From: JACVRW01 sp963826165
Lineage (GTDB): Bacteria; Actinomycetota; Thermoleophilia; Solirubrobacterales; Thermoleophilaceae
DNA: 64,000 bases
Assembly: GCA_963826165.1 (NCBI GenBank)
Contig: CAWGWC010000018.1
Coordinates: 1-64,000 of the forward strand
Direction of reading: 5' to 3'
Shown: piece by piece, positions 35,490-43,300 of the stretch
How positions within the stretch are numbered: the stretch's first letter is position 1
Layout: every line of letters begins with the position of its first letter
The notes under the pieces: model-generated
What the model saw: the letters and a program-made list of their open reading frames with translations, nothing else
Told to the model about the DNA's origin: nothing
The model's database searches: none
Translations under genes and position numbers: made by a program

Positions 35490-35507
35490 GCACAGCGCCT
35501 GGGCCGA

Positions 35508-36206
35508 TTACGTCTTGGTAGCGACAACCACGTTGTGAGCACCCGCTCGGCTCACCAACGGTGTCCGCTCCACCAGTCGCTCAAGCCGTGACGCCAGCCC
35601 CAGCAGCGCCTGGGGTGTGAAGTCCGGCACCAGACCCAGCTGGTCTGAACCCACGATCTCGGCCCCCGCTCCGCGCAGGCCGCTGAGCAGTTCCGCTTCG
35701 CCAATCAGCCGCTCTTCGCCTGTGTCCTGGGGCACACGGGCCATCAGATGCTTCCAGTACGGATTGCGAGGGTTGTGGTCCCAGACCACCACGTGTCCGG
35801 AAGGGCGCGCTACCCGCACCATCTCCTCGAGGGTTTCGCGCACGGGCTGGGGCTCGGCCACGTGATGCATTACCGCGACGCACAGCACGAGGTCGAACGA
35901 GTCGTCGGCAAAGGGCAGTGCTGTTCCGGAGCCCTGAACCGCTTGGACGGAAGGCCGCTTCTCCCTCAGCACTTCGAGCATCCCGGCAGAGGGGTCCAGG
36001 CCCGTCATGGCCAGGCCTCGCTGAGCAAGCCTCTCGGCGAGGACCCCAGTTCCGCAGCCCACGTCGAGGCCGTTACCGGAGGGACATCGCTCGATCAGGA
36101 ACGCGGTGCGCTTGCGCAGATAGTGCTCCACGACGTGGGCCGGAAGCGACTCGTCGTACTCCTCGGCGATCAGATCGAACTGAGGACTGCCCAACTCGGT
36201 GCTCAT
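35508..36206 (-). CDS. UbiE/Methyltransf_11 family methyltransferase
   Basis: A 232-residue enzyme from the ATG at 36206. The SAM motif is GNGLDVGCGTGVLAERLAQR, then MTGLDPSAGMLEVLREKR, GTALPFADDSFDLVLCVAVM and VRVARPSGHVVVWDHNPRNP. All motifs of the Methyltransf_11 fold are intact. Its ATG overlaps the stop of the upstream GT2 gene by 4 bases (ATGA), so the two form a leftward pair. It converges with the GT39-like gene, with an 18-base gap. The acceptor is unknown. Confidence 0.84.
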   Translation of the reverse strand: MSTELGSPQFDLIAEEYDESLPAHVVEHYLRKRTAFLIERCPSGNGLDVGCGTGVLAERLAQRGLAMTGLDPSAGMLEVLREKRPSVQAVQGSGTALPFADDSFDLVLCVAVMHHVAEPQPVRETLEEMVRVARPSGHVVVWDHNPRNPYWKHLMARVPQDTGEERLIGEAELLSGLRGAGAEIVGSDQLGLVPDFTPQALLGLASRLERLVERTPLVSRAGAHNVVVATKT

Positions 36207-36961
36207 CCGATGAGCTCGCGGTCGATCACTCGGGCGGGCGGGCGCTGAGGCGGGCGACGAGAGCGACTGCGCATTCGCAGCGCAAGCGCGATCATCCGCA
36301 GGCCGACGTCGATGGTTGCGATACGCCTGCCGGTCACCGACGACATACCGACGCGCGGGAGGTAGTTCACCGGGACCTCGACGAAGCGAGCTCCCGAAGT
36401 GATCACGAGCAGCATGATCTCGACCCCCGCGTGACTGCCCCCCACCGTCATTCGCTTCGCCACGTACTGGGCGGTCTCCCTGTGCAGCACGCGATACGTG
36501 CAGCCCACGTCGGACAGGTGGCTGGTGTTGAAGAGCAGTTCGATCAGCTTCGCCACAGCCCAGTTTCCCCACTTGAGAAAACGATCCATGTTGGCTCCGT
36601 CCCAGATCATCTCCCGGGTGGTGCGCGTGCCGAGCACGACCTCGCATTCTTCGCTGTACACGAGCAGCTTCGTGATGTCCGCCGGCATGAACGTCCCGTC
36701 CGGCTCGGCCAACACCACGAGTTCGCCGGTGGCCTCAAGGAGTCCGCGCCGACTGGCATGTCCATAGCCCTGTTTGGGCTCCCGGACGATCCGCGCGTCA
36801 GTGGCGGCCACCTCTTCGATCGTCCCGGCCTCTGAGTTGTTGTCGACCACTACCACTTCGTCGACAACGCCGGTGTCGAAGAACTGCTCAATGACCCGGC
36901 GGATCGAGTTGCGCTCGGCGTACGTCATGAGGACCACGGATACGGTCTTGCCATGCCACAT
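36203..36961 (-). CDS. GT2 glycosyltransferase, dolichol-phosphate mannosyltransferase-like
   Basis: A 252-residue GT-A enzyme. TVSVVLMTYAERNSIRRVIE, VDEVVVVDNNSEAGTIEEVA, GYGHASRRGLLEATGE, VLAEPDGTFMPADI (metal-site region) and VVLGTRTTREMIW follow the layout of polyprenyl-phosphate-sugar synthases (DPM1/ArnC-like), without C-terminal membrane segments. Enzymes of this type make the polyprenyl-phosphate sugars used by GT39-like transferases, two of which lie in this window. It is the first gene of a leftward pair with the methyltransferase. Confidence 0.83.
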   Translation of the reverse strand: MWHGKTVSVVLMTYAERNSIRRVIEQFFDTGVVDEVVVVDNNSEAGTIEEVAATDARIVREPKQGYGHASRRGLLEATGELVVLAEPDGTFMPADITKLLVYSEECEVVLGTRTTREMIWDGANMDRFLKWGNWAVAKLIELLFNTSHLSDVGCTYRVLHRETAQYVAKRMTVGGSHAGVEIMLLVITSGARFVEVPVNYLPRVGMSSVTGRRIATIDVGLRMIALALRMRSRSRRPPQRPPARVIDRELIG

Positions 36962-37099
36962 CAGGCTTGTTCGCCTCGCCTCGAAATCACTGCCATTGCC
37001 GCCTCCCAGCGCGAAGGGCGGCAGATACTAGAACGGATCCCTACACTGTCGCGCCCCGGCGGAAGGCGCCCGACAGGCGCCCCGGCGAGATGACTCTCC

Positions 37100-38033
37100 A
37101 TGATCGCTTTCGGTTGTCCCATCACCAAGCCCGACGTCTTCTCCCGATGCGCTGAGGGTGGGATTCGGCGCGCCTCGGAACCGGACTCCGTGGTCTTCGC
37201 AGAACAGTCCGTGGGGTCTCTGTTCGAGAGCTACAACAGGCTGATGGACAAGGCAGCCGAGCTTGACGATCTCGAGGCACTCGTGCTGCTGCATCAGGAC
37301 ACCGAACTCGTGGACCGGGGCTTCTGCAACAAGGTCAGGGACGGCTTGCGCAATCCCGAGGTCGGGGTGCTCGGATGTGTCGGCGCAATCGGAGTCCGCA
37401 GCATCGCGTGGTGGGAAGGCTCGGTCACACTCGCGTCGTTCATCCACCGCTACGAGGAGCACGGCGGCGGCGATCTGCCGGCGTTCTCCTGGGCGTGGGC
37501 CGACGCACCTCCCTACGCGCGGATCGGTGAGGTCGACACTCTCGACGGTTTCCTGCTCGCGATCTCCCCATGGGTGGTTCGCAACCTTCGGTTCGACGAG
37601 TCTCTTGGACAGTTGCACGGCTACGACCTGGACTTCTGCCTCCAGGTACGGGAGCGCGGGCGAAAGGTCATGACCGCGGACTTCCGCGCCATTCATCACC
37701 ACTCGCTGGAGCTTGTCAACGATCCTGAGGGTTGGATCGAAGCGCACATCAAGGTGGCGGACAAGTGGGAGGGCCGGATCGAAGGCATCGGCTCCGGGGC
37801 CGGCACCTGGAAGCAGCGCGCCCAGCGGGCGGAAGCCGAGGCGGACGCGTCCTGGCTCAACTTCTACCGAACACAGCTGCTCGCGGATGCTCGGGTACGA
37901 GACCTCGAAAGCGGCCCTTGGCAGCGCCACCAACAGCATTTCGTGGAGGATCACCGCACCGCTTCGAGGGATCAACAAGGTGCGTCGGCGGGCCCGACCG
38001 CGGCTTCGCCATCTCGAGCCCAGGGGCGAATAG
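37100..38033 (+). CDS. StrF-like GT2 glycosyltransferase, copy 1, one frame break
   Basis: The ATG at 37100 begins IAFGCPITKPDVFSRCAEGG, followed by EALVLLHQDTELVDRGFCNK, SIAWWEGSVTLASFI, DGFLLAISPWVVRNLRFDES and LHGYDLDFCLQVRERG, the blocks of the StrF/Glyco_tranf_2_5 family. Near 37912 one extra A (GAAAGCG for GAAGCG) breaks the frame. The restored frame reads ALGSATNSISWRITAPLRGI and stops at 38031-38033. The uncorrected frame runs instead into unrelated sequence to 38104. Copy 2 follows 2 bases later. Confidence 0.7.
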
Positions 38034-38035
38034 CG

Positions 38036-38954
38036 ATGATCGCCTTCGGGGTATCAGCGACGGACGGCGAGGCCTACCGCCGGTACACACGAGCCGGGCC
38101 TTGAGCTCGCCGCAGGAGCCTGATTCTCAGGTGTACGTATTCGCCGCCGTCGGGCAGGTCGCTCGCACCTACAACCTGCTCCTCGAGGCTGCGGCTCGTC
38201 ACGACGACCTCGAGGCCCTCGTCCTCGTGCACCCGCACACCAAGATCACCGACGCCCATCTGTGCTCGAAGGTCAGGCGGGCGCTCGCTGATCCCGACGT
38301 GGCGGTCGTGGGTGCGGCCGGAGCGAGAGGGGTGCGGACAATCGCTTGGTGGGAGGGAGAAATCAGTTCCGGCGCGGTCACGCAGCACTATCAGGAGTAC
38401 GGAGGGGGAGAGGTACCCGCCTTTTCCTGGAAGCCGAATCGAGCCGGCGCCGCAGGAGGTGGACGCGGTGGATGGCATGCTGATGATCCTGTCGCCCTGG
38501 GCGGTCCACCACCTCGAGTTCGACGAGGCTCTCGCGTTGGGGCACGGCTACGACGTGGACTATCTGCCTGCAGGCCCGGCAAGCAGGGCGCAAGGTCGCC
38601 ACGACCGACATCACTGTCGACTTCCACCAATCACTCGAGCTTCTCGAGGATCACAACCTGTGGGTCGAGGCCCACATCCACGTGGCAGAGAAGTGGGAGG
38701 GGCGGATACCGGGAGACGGACCCGACGACGTTGAACCGACCGAGGAGGACTGGAAACGCAGGGCACGGCGAGCGGAGGCCGAACGGGAGGCTGCCCGCTC
38801 GATCGCCTACGGCAGCGCTCTGACGCTTGATGCCCGGACGCTGGTGTTCGAGCGCGAACTGCGTTGGACCGAGGCCACCCTCTCCTGGCGGATAACCCAG
38901 CCCCTGCGGCGCCTCAACCACTGGCGTCGCAGCCGCAACGGGGCGCAGCCTTAG
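38036..38954 (+). pseudogene. StrF-like GT2 glycosyltransferase, copy 2, several frame breaks
   Basis: A tandem homologue of the preceding gene. It starts MIAFGVSATDGEAYRRYTRA and continues, in other frames, as EPDSQVYVFAAVGQVARTYN, RGVRTIAWWEGEISSGAVTQ, VDAVDGMLMILSPWAVHHLE and LWVEAHIHVAEKWEGRI, ending TLSWRITQPLRRL. Extra bases near 38095, 38110, 38440 and 38570 explain the jumps. Aligned by eye with copy 1, every block is present in order, so the ancestral gene was full length (about 300 residues). Confidence 0.65.
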
Positions 38955-39954
38955 GACTCCAGCGCGCGGCGGATCTCCTCCTTGGAAACCACCGGCTGTC
39001 CCTTTCCGACGCCCGCGCGTCCACGCAGACGGGACAGGCGCTCGGCGACGGCGAACGCACTCGACTCGAGCAGCCTGCGCAGAACCGCATCCTGGCGTGC
39101 AAGGCGCTCTTGCGGCGTGCCAGAGCTGGTTGGCCTGCACCTGAAGGTCGGCCAGATGTCGCACCCGATTGGCCTCAAGGCGTTCGATCACTGGGTTGGC
39201 GTCCCAGGCCTCCAGGTGCCCCGCCAGGCGCTCCGCCCACGGCTGCATCCTCGTGCCAGACGACCCCGAAACCGAAGAACGCCGGCACGCTCGCGAAGCG
39301 CAAGCCGGGATTGTCCTTCACGAAGTCCTCGACCGCAGCGCGCACGCCGTTGCGCTCGCCTCCTTCGGTTGCGGCTGAGCGCGGGATAGGGGAGGCCGCC
39401 CGGCCTCAGTCCCGGGTCGCCGGGATAGAGGCCGCGGCTACGGTCGGGGCCGGCCACCGGCTGCCGGTACTCCGTCGGGAATCAGCCCGGCGTCGAAATA
39501 GTCGTCGCGGTAGGCGTGCGGCCAGCTGACGTCGTGGAACATCAGCAGCGGCATTCCGGCGCCCGAGGCGCGCTGCGCGAGCAGCGCGCAGCTCCTCCCA
39601 CACGGTCCAGTAGTTGTGATCGCCGTCGATGATCACGACGTCGCGAAGCTCGATCTCCGGTAGTGCATCGAGGCTCGTCCGGCGAACGAGCTCCAGTTCG
39701 CCGCGCTCCTCGTCGAGGCTCACGAGTCCGGGCTGCGGCGACGGGTCGATGGCGACCACGGTGGCGCCCGTCTCGCCGGCCCAGTCGGTCAGCAGCCGGG
39801 TGAGATCACCGGCGTAGGCCCCGACCTCGCAGACGGATCTGGCACCGGTCACGTCGAGGCAGGGGATCATCACCTCCGCCACGTTGGCCAGGGACGTTGA
39901 CCAGCCCCCGACGGGGTCGGCGTATGAGGCCAGATCGAGTTGGGTTCGACGCAC
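38951..39954 (-). pseudogene. Methyltransf_24-type methyltransferase with helical tail, frame breaks
   Basis: From a GTG at 39954 the frame reads RTQLDLASYADPVGGWSTSL, SVCEVGAYAGDLTRLLTDWA and VVIIDGDHNYWTVWEELRA. From about 39590 the family sequence moves to another frame (GMPLLMFHDVSWPHAYRDDY), then to RAAVEDFVKDNPGLRFASVP and FFGFGVVWHEDA near 39250-39340. It moves again to a helical tail (NPVIERLEANRVRHLADLQV; VSKEEIRRALES) ending at 38951. FHDVxWPHxxRDDY is the usual end of this methyltransferase class. It is the last gene of a five-gene leftward unit. Disrupted by at least three indels. Confidence 0.62.
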
Positions 39955-39991
39955 GGGGGGCGGCAGTCTAGCCTCGTCCGGCTCGCGATGG

Positions 39992-40765
39992 TCAGGCACG
40001 CGTGGCGTAGAGCATGCGGATCGAGGTGCCGGCCATCGCGGCGTCCTGATCGACGGCAACCGAGAAGCCCCGCTGTCCGAGGATGCTCTCGATCTGGGCG
40101 CAGCGTCCCTGCTCGTCGTGGACCTCCAGCGCCACCTGCCGGATTTTCGGCCAATCTCGGTTCTCGATCCCCTCGAGGACGTCCAGTTCGGCGCGCTCCA
40201 CGTCGATCTTCAGGAGATCCACGCGCTGTATGGCCTCCTCGGCCAGGAAGGCCGACACGGTGGTGAGCTCGGCCGTCAGGGTCTCCGACTCCCATTGCCC
40301 CGCGAGCCGCTGCTCCGCCTCTTCGTCGGTAAGGCCGGCGTTGCGAAGGGCGGTCCGGACCAGATCGCTGTCGCGCTCCGGATCGGCGTACAGACCGGAC
40401 ATCGCAGCTGCGTTCGGGTAGTAGGTGATCGGGACCATCCCGGGCTCCGACGCCATGCCCTGCTTGTGGATCACGCATTCGGGCATGTCCTTGACCGTCT
40501 CCCGCAACATCTCGAAAACTGGATCCACGGGCTCGAAGCTGTGCACCAGCGCGACGCCGCACTGGGTGATGAAGTACGCGGCGGCGACCCCCACGTTCGC
40601 ACCCACGTCGAGCACCACGTCGCCGCCGCCCAGAGTCACCCCGTGCCGAAGATAGGTCTGCTCGCCGGCGATCTCGGCAACCTGGAACCAGAGCTGTGAG
40701 GGGTCGCGGTGGCGCACCACCCGACCCAGGGCGGCTATTCGGGCCTGGGCTTCGCTATCGGTCAC
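39992..40765 (-). CDS. FkbM family methyltransferase
   Basis: A 257-residue protein from the GTG at 40765, which overlaps the upstream stop by 11 bases. DVVLDVGANVGVAAAYFITQ is the SAM motif, VHSFEPVDPVFEMLRETV the adenosine-binding region, and VDLLKIDVERAELDVLEGIE the D-x-E block typical of FkbM O-methyltransferases. These methylate hydroxyl groups of sugars or polyketides. It lies in a leftward unit with two other methyltransferases and a GT2, so methylation of a deoxysugar or terminal sugar is plausible. Confidence 0.88.
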   Translation of the reverse strand: MTDSEAQARIAALGRVVRHRDPSQLWFQVAEIAGEQTYLRHGVTLGGGDVVLDVGANVGVAAAYFITQCGVALVHSFEPVDPVFEMLRETVKDMPECVIHKQGMASEPGMVPITYYPNAAAMSGLYADPERDSDLVRTALRNAGLTDEEAEQRLAGQWESETLTAELTTVSAFLAEEAIQRVDLLKIDVERAELDVLEGIENRDWPKIRQVALEVHDEQGRCAQIESILGQRGFSVAVDQDAAMAGTSIRMLYATRA

Positions 40766-41528
40766 TTTTGGGCTCGCGACAGAAGGCCACCACGTCGAGC
40801 GCGTCCTCGAGGCCTTCGGTCTCGAGCGTGAAGTCGTCGAGCGCGATGTCGAGAACGTCCTCTCCCTGGTCGATCCGCTCGCGGCCGAGCCGCCAGTCGT
40901 ACAGGCGCTGGCGAGCGACACGCGGGATCACCCGGCGAAGACGCAGAGGATCACGACGCAGCAGCGCGTCCAGCTTCAGGTGCTCACGCGCCACTATCGC
41001 CCGATAGCGCTCGGACCCGACGATGCCGGCCATCTCGACGGAGACGAAGGCCTTCTCGCACAGCGCCCGCAGGGCGGCCGAGTCGTACTCGAAGTAGTGA
41101 TACGGGTCGATGATCTCGTCGGCTCGCGCGAAGGTGAGCCGGTTGGGTGTCACGAACACCGCACACCCATCTGGCGCCAGAACTCTGGCGATCTCCCGAA
41201 TCGCGCGGTCTGCGTCAGGCACGTGCTCAATGGAGTGGACGGCGATCGCGCCGTGGAACTCCTGGCTCGCAAAAGGCATGCGCCGCATGTCGGCCACCAC
41301 CGTCTCGCGCTCCTGACCTTCGAGAGCCGAAGGTTCGATGTCCACGCCGATCGTCTCTCGCGGCGACAGCAGGTGATAGCTGTGCCCGATCCCGCAACCC
41401 ACGTCGACCACCCGGCCGGGGCCGAGGTAGGGCGCGCAGAGCGCATAGGCGGCCACGTGACGTTGCCACGTCGGGTTGAACCCGCCCTCAGCGGTCACGA
41501 CTCGCTCGCCCGTCACGGTCCGGCTCAT
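40755..41528 (-). CDS. UbiE/Methyltransf_11 family methyltransferase
   Basis: A 257-residue protein from the ATG at 41528. Motifs: RVVDVGCGIGHSYHLLSPRE, TIGVDIEPSALEGQERETVV, MPFASQEFHGAIAVHSIEHV and LAPDGCAVFVTPNRLTFARA, then a family-typical DPYHYFEYDSAALRAL. All class I motifs are intact. It overlaps its neighbours on both sides (ATGA with the GT2 before, 11 bases with the FkbM gene after), so it is tightly co-translated. The acceptor is unknown. Confidence 0.84.
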   Translation of the reverse strand: MSRTVTGERVVTAEGGFNPTWQRHVAAYALCAPYLGPGRVVDVGCGIGHSYHLLSPRETIGVDIEPSALEGQERETVVADMRRMPFASQEFHGAIAVHSIEHVPDADRAIREIARVLAPDGCAVFVTPNRLTFARADEIIDPYHYFEYDSAALRALCEKAFVSVEMAGIVGSERYRAIVAREHLKLDALLRRDPLRLRRVIPRVARQRLYDWRLGRERIDQGEDVLDIALDDFTLETEGLEDALDVVAFCREPKSDR

Positions 41529-42298
41529 GTCTCCTCCATCTTCGCCGCGGCGCTCTTGAACTTGCCGCAGGGCACGATGCCCGCGCGATGCAGCATGAGC
41601 CGAAGCCCCGCCCACAGCGTCTTCACGCCGTAGACCGTGCCGCTCCGTAGCCCCACCGAAGAAGCCTCAGCGAAGTAGCGACCACGAGCCGGCACCTCTG
41701 TGATCGTCATGCCGAAGTGACTCGCCTGCATCAGCATCTCCGAGTCAAAGCTGAAGTCTGACGCGTTGCGCAGGAAGGGAACGGTCATCAGCAAGCGTCG
41801 CGAGTAGGCGCGGTATCCGGTGTGGGCCTCCGTCAGCTCGGTGTGCATGATGCGGTTCTCGACTCGGGTCAGCGCGCGGTTGACGACGTACTTCCAGCGC
41901 GGCATCCCGTTCTCGAGGGCCATGCCCGGCTGGGCCAAGCGTGAGCCGAGGACCAGGTCCGCCTCGCCGGCGAGAATAGGCTCCACCATCCGGCCGATCA
42001 GCTCCGGCTCGTACTGCCCGTCAGGGTGGAGCATCACCACCACGTCGGCGTCGCGCTGGAGAGCCTCGAGGTAGCAAGTCTTCTGGTTGGCGCCGTAACC
42101 GGCGTTGTGAGGGTGCCAAACCAGATGAAGAGGTAGCTCCCGGGCCAGCGCCACCGTGTTGTCGCTCGACGCGTCGTCAACCAGCACCACCTCATCGACG
42201 ATCTCGCTCGGGATCGCCTGAAAGGTGGACTTGAGCGTGCGTGCCGCGTTCATGGCCGGCATCACCACGATCACCTTGCCTTCTGGTCGGTCAGCCAC
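41525..42298 (-). CDS. GT2 glycosyltransferase, polyprenyl-phosphate-sugar synthase-like
   Basis: A 257-residue GT-A enzyme from the GTG at 42298, which overlaps the upstream stop by 8 bases. VIVVMPAMNAARTLKSTFQA, VDEVVLVDDASSDNTVALAR, GYGANQKTCYLEALQRDADV, VMLHPDGQYEPELI and LVLGSRLAQPGMAL are the blocks of DPM1/GtrB-like enzymes. TEAHTGYRAYSRRLL is also typical. It lacks C-terminal membrane helices. Like the GT2 at 36203, it may supply polyprenyl-phosphate sugar to GT-C enzymes, or act directly on a lipid acceptor. Confidence 0.84.
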   Translation of the reverse strand: MADRPEGKVIVVMPAMNAARTLKSTFQAIPSEIVDEVVLVDDASSDNTVALARELPLHLVWHPHNAGYGANQKTCYLEALQRDADVVVMLHPDGQYEPELIGRMVEPILAGEADLVLGSRLAQPGMALENGMPRWKYVVNRALTRVENRIMHTELTEAHTGYRAYSRRLLMTVPFLRNASDFSFDSEMLMQASHFGMTITEVPARGRYFAEASSVGLRSGTVYGVKTLWAGLRLMLHRAGIVPCGKFKSAAAKMEET

Positions 42299-43181
42299 GG
42301 CGCGCCTCCACGTACACCGTGCCCCCACGCTGAGCCAGGACCTCGACGGCACTGGCTAGAACGGCCGGCACGAACAGCAGCACCGCGCCGCCGAGCGCGA
42401 TCGCACGCTTGGGTCCGGGCATCGGCCGGCTTCGGGCCTCAGGCCTGCGGATTGCGTCGTAGAGGTCAGGCCTTCCCGGGAGCACACCCACCAGGCCCTG
42501 GAGCCAGCCGAAAACCACCTGCCCGCCTCGCCAATGGCTTATTCGCGTGAGTTCGAGCCCCAAGAACTCGAGGCGATGGGTGAGCGCGGCGGCGGGCAGA
42601 TGTACGAGATGGCGAGGCAGGTCGAGGTGCAGCCAACGGTCGCGGAACACCAGCGCCTGCAGACTGTCGCTGTTGGGCACCGCCACCAACAGGATGCCGC
42701 CTGGCGCGAGCTGTCGTGCCGCCTGGTCGATGTCGTGGCCTGGCGTTGACAGATGCTCCAGTGAATGCCAGAAGACGATCGCCGACCACTGGCCTTCGAC
42801 CTCGGTGATTTCGGCTTCCCGCACCCGCGGGTGGCGTGAATCGCGCTCGAGGCCGAGCGCGTCACGACCGCGGCGCTCGAGCGCGTCGACGAGCGTTCCG
42901 TCCCCCGCGCCGACGTCGAGCACCGGACCCGGCGGTGCCAGGCGGCTGATCCGTCGCGCCAGCCGACCTCGCGTCCGTCGCAGAACCGCGTCCCCTATGC
43001 CGGAGAATCGCCCCGAGTGTGGCCGGTAGCGTGAGTACGCCTCTTCAAGGGCGCCGGCATCCGGCCACGGGTCCGTGGTTGCCGCCCCGCACGACGGGCA
43101 TCGGATCCGGCCTCGCAGCCGGATCGCGGAGGCCGCGAAAGGTGTTTCGCACCAGATACAGGCACCAGGAGGCTCGAGCAT
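42291..43181 (-). CDS. Methyltransferase with N-terminal zinc-ribbon and C-terminal membrane helix
   Basis: About 296 residues from the ATG at 43181 (open to 43253, but the extra 24 residues look non-conserved). CxxC pairs at residues 8-11 and 28-31 form a zinc-ribbon-like N-terminus. GPVLDVGAGDGTLVDALERR is the SAM motif, followed by VFWHSLEHLSTPGHDIDQAA and LAPGGILLVAVPNSDSLQAL. Near the end a hydrophobic segment (AIALGGAVLLFVPAVLASAV) suggests membrane attachment. This matches the Methyltransf_23 group often found in exopolysaccharide loci. It is the first gene of the five-gene leftward unit 38951-43181. Confidence 0.8.
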   Translation of the reverse strand: MLEPPGACIWCETPFAASAIRLRGRIRCPSCGAATTDPWPDAGALEEAYSRYRPHSGRFSGIGDAVLRRTRGRLARRISRLAPPGPVLDVGAGDGTLVDALERRGRDALGLERDSRHPRVREAEITEVEGQWSAIVFWHSLEHLSTPGHDIDQAARQLAPGGILLVAVPNSDSLQALVFRDRWLHLDLPRHLVHLPAAALTHRLEFLGLELTRISHWRGGQVVFGWLQGLVGVLPGRPDLYDAIRRPEARSRPMPGPKRAIALGGAVLLFVPAVLASAVEVLAQRGGTVYVEARRG

Positions 43182-43300
43182 GTCCGGGTACGCCGCCACA
43201 GGCCCCGCAGCGCGGCGAGCCTCGTCCTGGTCGGGCTTGCCGCCGGCCACCATTCGCGCGGCACTGTAGCTCAGCCGTCGCGGAGGCGAGGTCGGCTAGA

